Source: Phoronis australis | Taxonomy: Eukaryota; Phoronida; Phoronidae | Direction of reading: 5' to 3' | DNA: 64,000 nt | Assembly: GCA_002633005.1 (NCBI GenBank) | Contig: NMRA01000245.1 | Coordinates: forward strand, 491,773-555,772 | Part shown: piece by piece, positions 1-12,062 of the stretch | Position numbering within the stretch: the first letter of the stretch is position 1 | Layout of the letters: each line of letters begins with the position of its first letter | The notes under the pieces: model-generated | What the model was told of the DNA's origin: nothing | The model's database searches: none | Seen by the model: only the letters and a program-made list of their open reading frames with translations | Translations under genes and position numbers: made by a program

Positions 1-511
1 AAACTGGTCTATCGGAATTGACAAGTGCAAGCGCAGTTTGTTTTTTAAACATTTTAGGCATTTTCATCGCAAAATCCATTTCATGTTTGAGGTGGTCTCG
101 ATCAGTAAATAACTTTATAAACAATATTTTTTCATGTGAAAAGTATGGCTAAGTTGAACTTTGAGTATTCCAGGAACACATTTTTGTCATTTTTGATAAA
201 ACATGTCAGGCTAACATGGGCTTTGCACAGTAAGAGCCTTCAATTTATACACATGCCACAGTCTTCAGTAAGAACTGAAGACAATATAGCGAAGTTAAGG
301 CAAGGTCAACTTGTGAAGTCTTTTAGCACTTCATTAAATATTTCTTAACTGTTTTCAACCTTTAAATGTATATATTTTCTGAATCCTTGAAAAATCTGAA
401 ATATCGAATCCTACCTTGGAACACGGCGCAGGGATTTACTATCATGTGTTTGGCATGTTTTTGTGAAAATTGTCAAACAAATCTTTACCGCAGGAGACTT
501 TGTATTTGAAG
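1..511. other. No gene recognised
   Basis: AT-rich single-copy-looking sequence. The short open frames here have no recognisable motif, splice context or similarity to anything else in the window. Confidence 0.6.
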
Positions 512-981
512 TATCATAAACATTCGGGTTAACGCTCTGAGCGCTTAAATTGGCAAGTGAGGAAATCAGGAGGTGGATGCTTAACCTAGCCACAAAATGT
601 CATGTGACCCCAATGTGACTGTCACTTTGGCTTCGCATTAGGATGAGATTCAACTCTTAAAACTGCAAGAAATAAATGGTTTTTAGAAAAACGATTTTGT
701 TGTTGCATAGAATATGAGCCTGTGGCGGACTATAGTCTTGATGAGCGTTAATTTCAACAACAAAGCCATTTTCAATGCAAGGCATAAGATGCTAATAGAA
801 TACAATGTTACCGGCAATAACCGCAACTCCTGGCCATAACTACTCTGTGACTCAAAATTGATTTGGTTATTACATTTGAAAACATGTCTTATTATTTTGA
901 AAATCTATTCAGAAAAATTTGCAAAAATATGAGGTAGGTGCTTCCACGCACACAAGGACGTTAACCCGAATGTCTACGGTA
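512..981 (+). repeat. Family A TIR element, 470 bp copy
   Basis: The left end (512-540) reads into CATTCGGGTTAACG, and the right end (957-981) is its inverse, CGTTAACCCGAATG followed by ACGGTA. Just inside the left end is the subterminal GAGCGCTTAAATTGG motif seen in other copies. The interior (about 600-860) matches 5310-5560 and, reversed, 15186-15390. The element has no coding capacity and is best read as a nonautonomous DNA transposon (MITE). Boundaries are set by the inverted ends. Confidence 0.72.
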
Positions 982-1799
982 ATGGGTTTAAGGTAAAACA
1001 GCAACTTTAAAAGTTGAAGTTGCTAGGCTACTTAAGCTTGCACGTTTGCTACATTGAACAAAACACTACGTCAGCTGTTTTGTCCAATTGTATTTAAGCC
1101 AACATCAAAGTAACGATCCTATCCACCTCAGTTAATGTGTTCACAGATGTTCGCATGAAATGATGCGAATACTGCATGTTACAACTTCCATATATATGGC
1201 AGTCTATGTTGAACAGTGGAGATATCGAAGTTACTCTAGTGTTAGGGCTTTACACAGTACCAGACAAAAGTATCAGACAAAATACGTTTTCACATCATGA
1301 CGGCTAATATTGTTAACAGCAAAAACGAGTGGTAATGACTGCTATGGAGGTAAAATTCTAATTGCAGAATGGACTAGCCAACCTACAACTAACTTTCCTA
1401 GCCAATCTACAACTAACTTTCCTGTGAATTTCCCTTTATTTTCGGTCGTGGCGGAGGGCTCAAACTCTCCCGATGAATGCGTCCACCGCCCTGACCCGTC
1501 ATTACAACATTTTGGGTTAGTGAACTGTACATATCAAAGGGGCCCTTAAGAGTCAAGCCAACACAATTGGATTGGCCATACACATGCTAACAGTTACGGC
1601 ATATTATTTGTTGATTGTCCAATTCAGTAAAGACCATAGCACAACTGCCTCCAAGAAGATGAAAAATGGCGCCTTTTTACATCAAACACATTTTGATGAT
1701 GAAAAGGGTTCAAAACTGATTTTTGGCCAGTAAAACTTAGTGTAGAAAAAGTGGATTTACCACATGCTGTTGTGAAGAATCCATTTACCTAAACATCAT
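982..1799. other. No gene recognised
   Basis: No supported gene. A 79-codon open frame at 1310-1549 sits in a slightly GC-richer patch but has no recognisable domain. A short direct repeat (AACTTTCCTAGCCAATC-like) lies at 1384-1425. Confidence 0.5.
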
Positions 1800-2310
1800 T
1801 CAAGAATGAATGGACTCACCGGAGACAGCCCAAGAGTTATTATCTCTGCGGCGAAGGATGTTAAAGTTGTCTCCGATGAGTTGCCAGCAGTCACTGGTAA
1901 GGTGCGCGGCTTTAGACGCTCTGCGGCTGGGTTTAAGATCTTTTATAGGCCTAACTATCCCCAATTCCGGTACCAGGATGAATTTCAAAAATATCTTGAC
2001 TTGTTTGCGTCAGATGTGATGTGCGACGTCTATGTTGAAAGTGTGCCATATTTTTTTAATATCGGGGATGACGAAGTAGCTGATTGTACTAGTATTGTAT
2101 TTTTAGTTGCTTCAGCTTTGCCGTTGCCTGGCCACACTTTCGTACCGCCCCCTAAATTTTAGGTTAAAAAATAAAAATGGTAGAAACCACACGGACATTG
2201 TTGTTATGAACAACAGCCAAAACTCAGCTCTCATACAAGAACAGCAGAACAAGGCTGCACGAACTTTGTTTGAAAAAGCAAAGAATTCAGTGTTCATGCT
2301 AAAGAATTAG
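1800..2310. other. Exon-like open stretch, strand and identity unresolved
   Basis: The segment 1806-2160 is open in more than one frame on both strands and is richer in GC than its surroundings. On the plus strand a frame of 118 codons (1806-2162) contains a GTAAGG donor-like site at 1897. On the minus strand a 62-codon frame (1988-1800) contains the peptide CWQLIGDNFNIL and runs into a GTGAGT donor-like site at 1819-1814, which would be a plausible exon end. A further short frame lies at 2107-2310. I do not recognise a family. The GDN peptide is only vaguely like uncharacterised transposon-associated proteins. It could be a decayed gene or element fragment. Confidence 0.2.
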
Positions 2311-2654
2311 AATGATTAAAATACAGAAAATTTGACTTTTGCTTCTCAAAAGACCCACACACCTTCCATGATTTCTGAAGTCCAATTGTACAGTTTGTTT
2401 GCTTGTAGGATTATATAAAATGGAAAAAAAAATAAGTTCAACACAAGGTGTAAGTAAAACTTTTGTGATGAGAATTAAATCTGTTTATTGTATTCTGGAC
2501 GAGGGATCCGTTTCATCGACAGTTTCTAAGTCCAGTTGTAGGCAAGACAGTCACATTACGGTATTACAAACACAACACTGTATTTTCCGTAAGAGCGATG
2601 CATTGCTATTCATGGTTAAAAGTGTTCATAATTCATTGAATAACTTCTGTGATG

Positions 2655-2778
2655 ATGGTAAAAATGAGAGAAGTTACTTACTAGAAGACAATATACTTAA
2701 CTAACTTATAATATTATAGTAAGTATAAGTTAGTTAGGCATATTGTCTTCTAGTAAGTAACTTCTCTCGTTTTACCAT
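2655..2778. repeat. Near-perfect inverted repeat (hairpin), arms about 54 bp
   Basis: Arm 1 (2655-2708) and arm 2 (2726-2778) are reverse complements apart from two small differences near the ends (a one-base indel with a substitution, and two substitutions). They are separated by a 17-bp AT-only-like loop. Weaker complementarity continues outside the arms (AAAAGTG about 2620 against CACTTTT about 2797). Transcribed, this would fold into a long stem. It looks like a young inverted duplication or a palindromic MITE. Confidence 0.85.
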
Positions 2779-2830
2779 CGGTTATTCATGTTGTCACTTT
2801 TAATATTCAGGCTTAAATGACAGTTTTCAG

Positions 2831-3014
2831 GAGGCAACAAATTAAACAAATTAAAACGGAAGTTACCAATGTCTTAGTAGATGGAACATTAAGACCTGTC
2901 ATTAAATGGGCCCCTGGTATATTTGGTGAAACACGTAAGGCTGAACTGGCGGATAAAATAATTAAAATAAGTCAAGAGCAACTGGGTCTACCAAAGCTGC
3001 CCATCGATCACTGA
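2831..3014 (+). CDS. Possible 3'-terminal exon of an unknown gene (fragment)
   Basis: This is an open frame ending at TGA 3012-3014. It is preceded by two acceptor-like sites (TTTTAATATTCAG ending 2810 and CAGTTTTCAG ending 2830). The predicted peptide has protein-like composition, including a hydrophobic/Gly/Pro core (RPVIKWAPGIFGE) followed by an amphipathic helix-like segment (ELADKIIKISQEQLGLP). An ATG at 2817 is in frame, so a stand-alone 65-codon ORF is the alternative. I do not recognise a family, and no matching upstream exon was found. It may be a chance ORF or a repeat-borne fragment. Confidence 0.25.
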
Positions 3015-3180
3015 CAAGCAAGTATGTTACTTTGTGGATTAAGTCTTCCCAATAAGCCGTCATGAATAACTGTTTATCACCGTTGCTAATCTCATGTTTA
3101 CAACAATAGTCACAGGAAATATAGTTTTAAGTCAGCGCAGTTCACAGCAAAATTACCTTCATAGTTGGCTAAGGTAAATG

Positions 3181-3510
3181 TACCGTCAGCATTCGTGTTA
3201 ACGCCCAGGACAGTTGAATTTGCTGGCGTGGAAATTGGGGGCGGCAGTTGCTGCGAGTGGTTATGTTGTCAACGCTTATTGAGCTAAGCTTAGTGACTTT
3301 CTAAACTGACTCGTTTACTCGAGGGACTCGTGAATGAGGAGCTCCTTGTTAAAAAAACACCCGTTTATCTTGGACTGACTTCCCATATAAATGCCATCAA
3401 GTTAATGAAAATTGAAAATTATATAAATTCGAGTTCCCTGTAGGTTTGCAGTTCAAAATTTCAAGCTAAAATTGGTGATTGAAAAACACCAGTCTCATCA
3501 TAGAGTTTAT
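3181..3510 (+). repeat. Family A, left end and inner part
   Basis: It starts with TACCGTCAGCATTCGTGTTA followed by ACGCCCAGG, the family A left end. The segment about 3340-3500 (…GGACTGACTTCCC… and …GTGATTGAAAAACACC…) matches 4940-5050 in the same orientation. No matching right end was found close by, so the copy is truncated or interrupted. Confidence 0.6.
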
Positions 3511-4679
3511 GCCAAGTCACTGGCTTTCAAATAACTCCGGTCAAATGCAAGGAATGGTGCAGTGGACATTTCACAAGCAAAATTCATGTTGCTTTTTAGA
3601 ATTAAATTGAATAACAAGGACAATGCAAAGCGCTGACATGCACCCACAATGCATTGCAAACGGTACTGCTTACGTCAGTCTCATGGACGGTACAACAAGA
3701 CAGCAATTTGACCACAAGGAGTAGCTGCAATAGTCAAAATAGATACATCAAATCAAAAAGAATAAATTTGAACAAAGCAATAAAAATGCCAAAGAAGGGC
3801 ACAACACTGAGGCATCCAAAATTAGTAATCATGAGGTCATCCAGCACAGCAATAGTTGGAACCAGTGCTCAAAACTGGTTCGCTGTCATCATCTCGAAAA
3901 TGGAATGGTCAATAGGGAGTGCTGCAATAGTCAAATCCGCCCGCAAATCAACAGGAAATTTTGTAAGGTGGCTAAGCCATTCTGTAATTAGCTCCAATAT
4001 TTATTAACAGTCATTTTTACTGAATTAGTCTTCTTGACAGGAGAAACAGCATTTTGTTTGATGACTTTTGTCTTGCACTGTATGGTATATGGTGCATATA
4101 AAAAGACTTGAAACATTCCCGGCTTTCTGCTTACCATTCTTAGTACCAGGCGAATTGAGTAAAAATGCTCCGTCCCTGGCACTGAATAAACTGAAGATTG
4201 AAATCAGTGTACATTTAATTACCGGTAAGAACAAGAAAAGTTTCCTGCTCTATGCTAGTGAGGATGAAAGAGTTCTGTCAATGAAGTGTCCAGTGAATGG
4301 TGAAACAGGGCTTGGAATGACCAATGACAAAAATGAGGAAAATTTCCGTGTGATGTATCGTTCCACAAATAGACTTGTGCGATGGATATACATATTTTGT
4401 TGTGAACTTAACTGAAAAACTGAATTCAACGTGTTTGCATGAATAAAGTCAAAATAATGATAAAAAAGAGACAAAGAAGAGGATATTGGAAATCAAATAA
4501 GGAGAATTCAAAACCTAACAAGATGAAATCCTATTAAAAGAGGAAAATTCCAAAAACCGAGGAAATAAATAGTGTCATAATTCTAGAAATAACCATCCTA
4601 ATGGTAATCATTTCATCTATTTGATGATCTATAGCGTTTGGAACTAAGCAAACATTTGGGAGCTAAGTTAATTCAAGCG
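3511..4679. other. No gene recognised
   Basis: Two open frames (3654-4007 and 4068-4415, both plus) exceed 110 codons, but neither shows a recognisable domain or convincing codon pattern. I treat them as chance frames. Confidence 0.5.
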
Positions 4680-5990
4680 AGCCTGGAACTTGGGGAGTGG
4701 GAACTAAAATTGGAAATTTTAAGAAATGGGGAATAGACGCTATCTATACATGGCAGCCTAACCTGATGAAGACAGTCGCCCTGGTCACCAATGACCTTCA
4801 AAATTAAAGTCCCCAAACCCCAAGTTCAAAGAATTTGCTGCAAGGCTAGTTACCGACGCCAACGTTGAAGCAACGCTACCAAACTCAGACACGTGTATTC
4901 CTGTACGTTACAATTTGAACAGCAGAAAATATAGGCTAAAAAAATACCGTCGAAATTTTGGACTGACTTGCCCTATGAATGTTAACAAAGTTGATGCCAT
5001 CTCAGCACAGTTCAAATTTTGCTACTCCAGTGATTGAAACAGGTCCCGTCAAAAAAATTCCACGAGTTGTTCAATGCCATGGCTGAATGAAGTATTCATA
5101 CATCGGAAGAGGCAGTGACAACTTCCCATTAGAATTTTTGTGGCTGGGTATGTGTTCAAGTTTTGCATGAAAAATATTAAGCATAAAATATACTTCGACT
5201 TTGTGCAGATTTCCGTTATCAGTTGATTTGAGTTTGCTCTTGGCTAATGGCAGTGAATACAAGCCAAAATGTGAAAAACAGATCAGCAATGAAATGCAAT
5301 ACGGCCTTAACATGACTGTCACTTCTGCTTCGCAAGTAAACAAGGTTGAGATCAGATCCCTAAAGCTGCAAGAAAAGTTCTTGGTTCTTTTGACATTAAT
5401 AAATTTATTGTGGCGCAAAACCAGAGACTGGATAGTGGTTACTGCCGTCTTGGTAAGTGCCACTTTCAACAACGCCAGGGTTTTAATGCATTGCAGAAGA
5501 GAATAAAAGAATACAACATCCCTAGTGTCCACTGTGACTCCCAGCTGTAACTACTCTGAAACTAAGAGCTGGTTTATCATCTGTGACTTTGTACAGTCTC
5601 GGTCTGGTCTCTCTCGCAGTGGGTACTAAACATTTCACATTTACACAATAGATACCATAGACAATTTGAGCGGAAACTTAATTGAAAATACATCATTGAA
5701 CTGAAGTGTCTATTCAAAAAAAGTGAAGTCACTCTGCAGAACTGTAGTGTGCGATAACTCCGTAGAAGAAAAGCCTGTCACTGTATTGTCTACAATACGC
5801 CGATGTTTTATTTGACTGTCACACGTGAAATACAACATCATTGTAGCTCCTTACATGTTTACTGTGACCATCTCTCAGATTAGAACGCACTCTGAATCTT
5901 CCAAAATTTCATTTCATAAGTCACCCCTGCTCAGACTAAAGACCCTCTCCAATTAAAGCACCCTGGGCGGTAATCCAGGCGAATACAGTA
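4680..5990 (-). repeat. Family A, long divergent copy (reverse orientation)
   Basis: The right end is CACCCTGGGCGGTAATCCAGG then CGAATACAGTA at 5990, like the end at 22350-22390. The block 4780-4870 is the reverse complement of 15829-15940 and of 52375-52450. The block 5310-5560 matches 600-860 directly and 15186-15390 in reverse. The left terminus is not clear. A 153-codon minus-strand frame (5532-5071) lies wholly within this repeat. Confidence 0.6.
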
Positions 5991-6892
5991 AGAAAATCTG
6001 GTGATCATAAAACAACACCATCCTACGGTTAGCCATTTCAACAAAGCTTACGAGTTGCACTAACAACAATAGGATTAGTGTCAACCAGAACGTGTTTTGC
6101 CAAGTTCCGATCAAAGAAACGCATGAAAGTACAATTTATCAAAGACATTTATTGACAGTTATAATCACGCAAACAAGTTTGAAAACTCAAGTTCATTGCA
6201 TAAGCCTGAGCTCCTAGGACTAGCAGAATATTTAAATGAGACATAACAACTGATACAGCAATTATTCGCTTATTTAGCGCATAATATGGCAGATGAGAAA
6301 TTCTATCTTGTTAACGTTCTCCACTAAAGTCAAGATTACAAGCATGGCTAGTGCTGTGAATTTTCATTAAACAACTTTTGGTAAATTTTCAATAATCTAC
6401 TTTTTCAAGAAGGAAATTGACACATCTGGTGGTTATTTGTATGCCAAATACGCAAAAAAAGACCATACATCAGACAGTCTAGTGGGCCAGTTATTTAGAG
6501 ATTCTGTTACTTTGTGATAGCACAGCATTGATGCGACTTCAGAAAGAACTTATCTCACAGCTTGTATAATGTGCTCACAGTTTACAGACAACTTATCATT
6601 GTTGCTAATCAAGACATGGGCAAACAAAAGTGAGATAAATTTGGCTTCTATTACAATATTGTTAACCAGTGAACTCATTCCAATCTGTGAATCAGCTGAG
6701 GCAAGAAGGATGATAAATTGCAGGTAAAATTCTGTTGATCTGATTCTTTGAAACATTTACTGGGCAACTCTGACATGTCATAAGTGGACATTTCAATTTA
6801 ATACTGGGACAAATATCCCTGTGGATGGAATGTGACACAAAACAACTTGATACCAGCAATGTTTAGTCATATCTCCAACCGCTGCCATGCTT
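5991..6892. other. No gene recognised
   Basis: AT-rich sequence with no supported exon, RNA gene or repeat I could match elsewhere in the window. Confidence 0.5.
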
Positions 6893-7172
6893 TAAATGTG
6901 AGCATGGCAATTTGACACGGATGGCACGTTTTACACGTGAGCATGGCAGTTTTTACACGTTTGCCACATTTGCGTGTGATATTTTGACACGTTTTACACA
7001 TGAGCGTGGCAACTATTTTTGCACATTTGACATGTAAGGCGTCATGTTTTTACATGGTTGCCACATTTTACACGCCAGTGTGGTAGTTTTTCTAGATGGC
7101 TTACACGCTTTTTACACCGATTACACATTTTTGCCATGTTTTACACACTTTGAGCGTGTAATACGTGTAAAA
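6893..7172. repeat. Degenerate minisatellite (TTTTACACGTGAGCATGGCA-like)
   Basis: About a dozen imperfect copies of a unit of roughly 20-25 bp built from TTTTACAC(G/A), (G/A)TGAGC(A/G)TGGCA and TTTGCCAC follow one another with variable spacing. The order and spacing vary, so this is an old, rearranged tandem array. Confidence 0.75.
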
Positions 7173-7587
7173 TTCTCACCCGTGGAGGCAAGACAGTCTG
7201 TCATTACCTACATGTAAATCACACTGTCCAACTCCAAAACCATAGGTGTCTCCACTGATGGGCACGTACGCTAGTGTAAGTTGACCTAGCTATACGATTA
7301 ATTCGGAAAAGTTCAGGCAAAGAGGAAAAAATTGTCAGCTAAGCTCTTGCATAGTAGATATGAGTTTATAGTAGACAGACAGCCAAAATAAGAGTAGGTA
7401 TTCATTGCAAAGGAAACTCCAAGAGAGCCCTTACACTTCTATATTACTTTACAATTTGTGTGGAGAGTGAGCAACATCCGCACTGGAATGTTGGTGGGTT
7501 TGGAAACTGCTGTTGTCTGGAGTCGACACTAAACGAGAAACATCTGTAACAAACACTGAAGTCAATATTTTCATGACCACTGCTAAA

Positions 7588-8926
7588 TGTTGTAATTGTC
7601 CGGGTTAAGGCCCTCAAAATTTTCTATTTTCACTTTTAAATGTCCATGCTCTGCTTAGTGTCCATTACCAATTTATTAGATCAAGACTTTACACCGTTCT
7701 CAAAGTACCTAAGAGCAAAAATGGTGAAGGGTTGAGTCCGAATCGACTGCTCTGATGCAAACAGCCCATTTGGTGTCATATCTCACTGCCCAGCCCATAA
7801 CTAATGCTTCTATACCTGGACGTTTATGATCAGCTTCTTCTGTTTGTGGATGAGGGAACAGAGGTGGCTATCAATCTGATAACCTAAGTCTATTGGTGGC
7901 AACATTCTTTCCCCACCATTTTAGGTAATGCAGATTATAAAAACAAAGTCCTCCACTGTATGAACTGCAATTAAAACAACAGAAAAGAGAAGCAATTAAC
8001 AATGTAACTGTTTTTCTTTGTTGATAGGTCCCTGGTTTGTGTTGTGTAACCTGCCTGACCAACACAAAGGGGGCTGGACTCACTCCTGTAGGTCTAAGCC
8101 TATTATCAGAGTGATTCTAATACACTCAACCAGTGCAATGAAATTTTAATCGGGATCTCCTCATCTTATAATGCATTTTGGACGAGGTCCCTCTTGGAAA
8201 GCAGTGCTATCACTGAAGAGGCCACCCTCATTTTAAGTATTACAATAATAAATAAATAAATAAATAACCATCGGGTAAAATTCTAAACCATCCAATTCAC
8301 TTAAGGCAATTCTAGTGATAGAACTATGATGTTCACTCACACAGCATCAGTGGATTATAGCTATTCAAATAGGTGATAACAGAGTGTAGGTGTACCTGAT
8401 GTTCCTAGATTACTATTATCCCAGGTTAGTCATTCTTAAGTCACATTTTAGTCACAAGAGTCACCTTAGTCATGGCTAAAATGTGATTATGGATTGCCCA
8501 TTGAATAAGTTTAGTCCTATTTTAGTCACTTATAGCCTGAAACTCTCATCATGACTAGTGTCAGTCATGACTTGAGTGTTAGTCATAAATAAAATTTCAG
8601 GCTATTTAGTCATTGACTAAAGCTTTAGAATGTCTCAATTATGCAAATTAAGTGCTTTAAATATATCACAGACAATACCTGGACATGTTTTAGTCATGAC
8701 AAAGCATAATCTTCTAGCGTGACTTAACGTGACAAAGCATAACTAAACTTATATGAATAACCTGGAGTAAGAGTTGCATTATGGGAACTTAGCATTATGA
8801 TCACCAACTTCTCAAAACTTCCTGTTCTTTTAAAGTGCCCATGTTGGGCTTAATGCTCACCCCTTGATTTTTTAATTTACCAATTTAAACACCCTCATCT
8901 GGGCGTTAACCCGGACATGTATGGTA
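7588..8926 (+). repeat. Family A, 1.34 kb copy with a nested element
   Basis: The left end aligns without gaps over 26 positions to the family start (…GTCCGGGTTAAGGCCC). The right end at 8897-8926 is the inverse (GGGCGTTAACCCGGACATGT then ATGGTA). Inside the right end, the 8805-8900 stretch (CACCAACTTCTCAAAAC…CCTTGATTTTTTAATT) also matches 45705-45790. The copy contains a distinct TIR element at 8421-8765 and an (AATA)n tract at 8244-8268. No coding gene was seen. Confidence 0.6.
8421..8765. repeat. TTAGTCA-rich TIR element nested in a family A copy
   Basis: The ends are inverted: CCAGGTTAGTCATTCTTAAG at 8421 and, read in reverse from 8765, CCAGGTTATTCATATAAGTT. The body contains many copies of TTAGTCA/TGACTAA in both orientations and an inner inverted pair, TAGCCTGAAA (8533-8542) and TTTCAGGCTA (8595-8604). 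It is best read as a 345-bp MITE-like element. Confidence 0.6.
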
Positions 8927-11900
8927 GGAACGCATTGGACATATTTTTACGAATATTTTTCGGCTGAGCAAGTCTAAAACTGAAACCGTTCCACGCCATG
9001 AAGTCAAATCGTGCACTTGTTATGTTACACTGACAAAGAAAAACCTGGACTCGAGCTTCAGAGGGTATGCAGGTACTGATGAAACACCTGTAAGATATAA
9101 ATTTCCAGCAGTCATAACACCTTTGAAAGGTAATCCTCTCATGTCTAAATTCCCTTGTTGCGCTACCACATTTCACAAGTTCAATCTGCCGTATCGCTCA
9201 ACATCAGAATGCAAATCCCATATCTGTTCTACCTAGCATTTCTCAACATTGATGGTCAACTCATACTTCGATAAGATCATGGCAAATCTTGGTACATCGC
9301 CACCATGCTACTACTAACACAGAAAAAAGGTTGAAAATAGACACTTAAACATTCCTAATCATCACGATAAGTATGAAGACCGACTTGAAGACTGACTTGC
9401 AGCGGTGGCTAGTAGAAATTCAGGCTCTTGGAAAAATTTATTAAAACGGTGGAAAATCAGCGTCATGGGCAAATTCAGGTCAAGTTTTCAATACTTTATT
9501 TATGAGCCAGCTTTTAACATAGAAATCATATCACACTGTTACATTTCTCACAAATGGATTCTCATAAAACAAAGAAGCAAACAGCCATGTTTTGAGATCA
9601 AAACACTTATAATTGACATTCATTGTTTTCACCCAACAGATTTACTAGCTGTCCACAACTTGCACTACGGTCTACTTTGATGATGAAGAATTAATCAAAA
9701 CGAACTACGTACTCCCATATTCTGCTGCTTACATCCAATCAGAACTAACAACACAGGGGGGTACTCCTGTTCTGGAATACTACACAGGATTTTCTTCTCA
9801 GAAGGGTGATTGTTTAACAGCTAGTTTTTCTACAAAAGGGTGTCTTTTCTGACAAAATTCATTACAAGTAATGACAGAAAGGGTACATTTCCAAACTGTT
9901 TCTCTGCAAAATCATTCGTTTCTAACCTTGAAACTCAACAAATAGTCCTCTTCACCAACTTAAATACAAATCTACAGAAGGGTTGTGACACCACCCAGGC
10001 AATTCTTCAAGGCTCAATGTATTAAAGATTCAACCTCCAGGGTTGGGTCTATGGAATTAACCATCAAAATTACACTGTTTCTGGACCAAAACCCTATGAA
10101 CAGGTTCTCAACTGTGATGTTAGGTGCTTCAATAGGTGGCCTTAAACAGGTCAAGTATTTATGACCTGCAAATGCCATCTATTTTATGGCCATATGTCCA
10201 GGAAACTATGGTCACACCAAGCATGACTTGCCCAAGGCAAACACTAACTGCTCAGGTATTGAGTTCAATTGTTTTATATTTGGCGCCAGACAAGTGTTTA
10301 CATCAGAATATACAAGACTAGGAAATAGGTGAAGAACAGTCTGGGAAAGGAAATGAGGTGGGCAACCTGCAAAATGCTTTGGTAAGAATATTACTACCTT
10401 GAGCAAATAATTTTAGCAACATAGACATAATTCAAAGCGTTAAGTTAATATTTAGTTTTTCATACCAGTTGCTTATATGGTTATATGTAATTATAGTATT
10501 TGGTTTGGGTCTGAATAGAGGGTGGTTTAGTTGGTATTACAACTTTGTGTGTGCTCGTGTTCACACTACCACAAAGTGTCCTCAAATTTGAACAAAAATA
10601 ATGGTAAAAATTTTCATTTTTCAAGCGCTCACTGTCTTAACAAAATTGTTTGGAACTCAAACGCTAAACAGGCGTGTTGGTTTATCACTGCGCATTATCT
10701 CAGACAGCACGTTCAGCTAAGTCCATAAGTCCATAAGTGAGTGTTTCCCTTCAATCCGTGACGGTGCCATCAAGCCTTTGATGTGCTGAGGACTTTGCCA
10801 GTAAACGATACATGCTTTCTCGCCCCCTTGCATGAGATCTTGTTAGCGTAAGATTTGCCTAAAGATTCATAATGTTAGCTGTTAAAAAAATAGAGGGCTA
10901 AATGTGAATTTGAGTAAGTCCACCGGCATAACCCAAAGCAAATATTAGATATGTGTTAAACCATAGCCCTGGCTACTATTTGGTTCAGTTCTACTTTGAA
11001 CTAAACAGAAATTTTGCATTATAAAACTGGGAAAATGATTAATGCAGTTCCAGCATTTGCACAGTGTTCCATGAGAATTATTCGTAACGAAGATGAAGGT
11101 GATAAGATGATTAAAAACAAAACTATTCCTATATTAATAGTAAACTCTCTTCTAATATTTCTAGTACAAGAGGTTCAGTTTTATAATCTAATGATAGCTC
11201 AAGTTGTTAAAACATGGTCGTGTATGACTTCCTAGTCAGAGGCAAACATTTATGACAGAAATAAACCGGTAGGTTACAATGGGCTCGTCTGACAGCGTTT
11301 GGCAATACTCATATGACACTGATTGGGGATCTCTTGTGCAAGTCAGAAATTGCTTTATCTAACAACAGATTCCCATGATATCTGATGATTTTTAGAAATG
11401 TCACACACCGGTAAAGGTTCTACCACACCAAACCGGTTCAGACAGCATCTGAGCCGACCGTTCTAAAACCTTGATGAAATCAGGGCTCAGGAAATGGCAG
11501 ACGGGCAATTTTGGCTAAAATCAATGCTCTAAATGTGACATCATCAACAGGATTTTTCTGGCTGTAACAAGTATTACTAACGTTAATTCAGAAATTTCAC
11601 TCATTTTTATCAAATTGTGTCAAAAGAGGAGAGGAGCCTGACGTTTTGAGAAAAAACAAACGGTAAAAATTCATCAGTGGGATATGCGGCGAAATATGGG
11701 TTTGTCAAATTTCTCCACAAAAATTTCAGAACATTTCACAAATTGCTTTAAGCGTGCTTTGTACAGGAGAGCTGTCACCAAGCATTCAGTAAAATTTCGA
11801 GCAATTTCAACAATGTAATCCTTTTAATAGAAGTTAATCTTTCGCAATGACTCACCCTCCAATGACACATCCATCATCTTGGGGCAAAAGATCTGAGATA

Positions 11901-12062
11901 TAATTTGCAATTGAGAATTTGGGTAACAATTGGGACAAGCAATTGCAATTGTACTTTACAAACATCAAATATTTTATGGTGTCAATTAGTCCTTAAAGGG
12001 CATCAAATAAAATTTTATAGCATCAGTGACTATTACATCCAAAGTTAACAGCTAGATACTTA
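8927..12062. other. No gene recognised
   Basis: AT-rich noncoding sequence. Open frames here stay below about 95 codons and have no recognisable motifs. No convincing repeat match within the window was found. Confidence 0.5.

Noticed and set aside
4068-4415. 115-codon plus-strand frame
   Set aside because: An opposing 74-codon frame overlaps it, with no domain and no convincing start or splice context.
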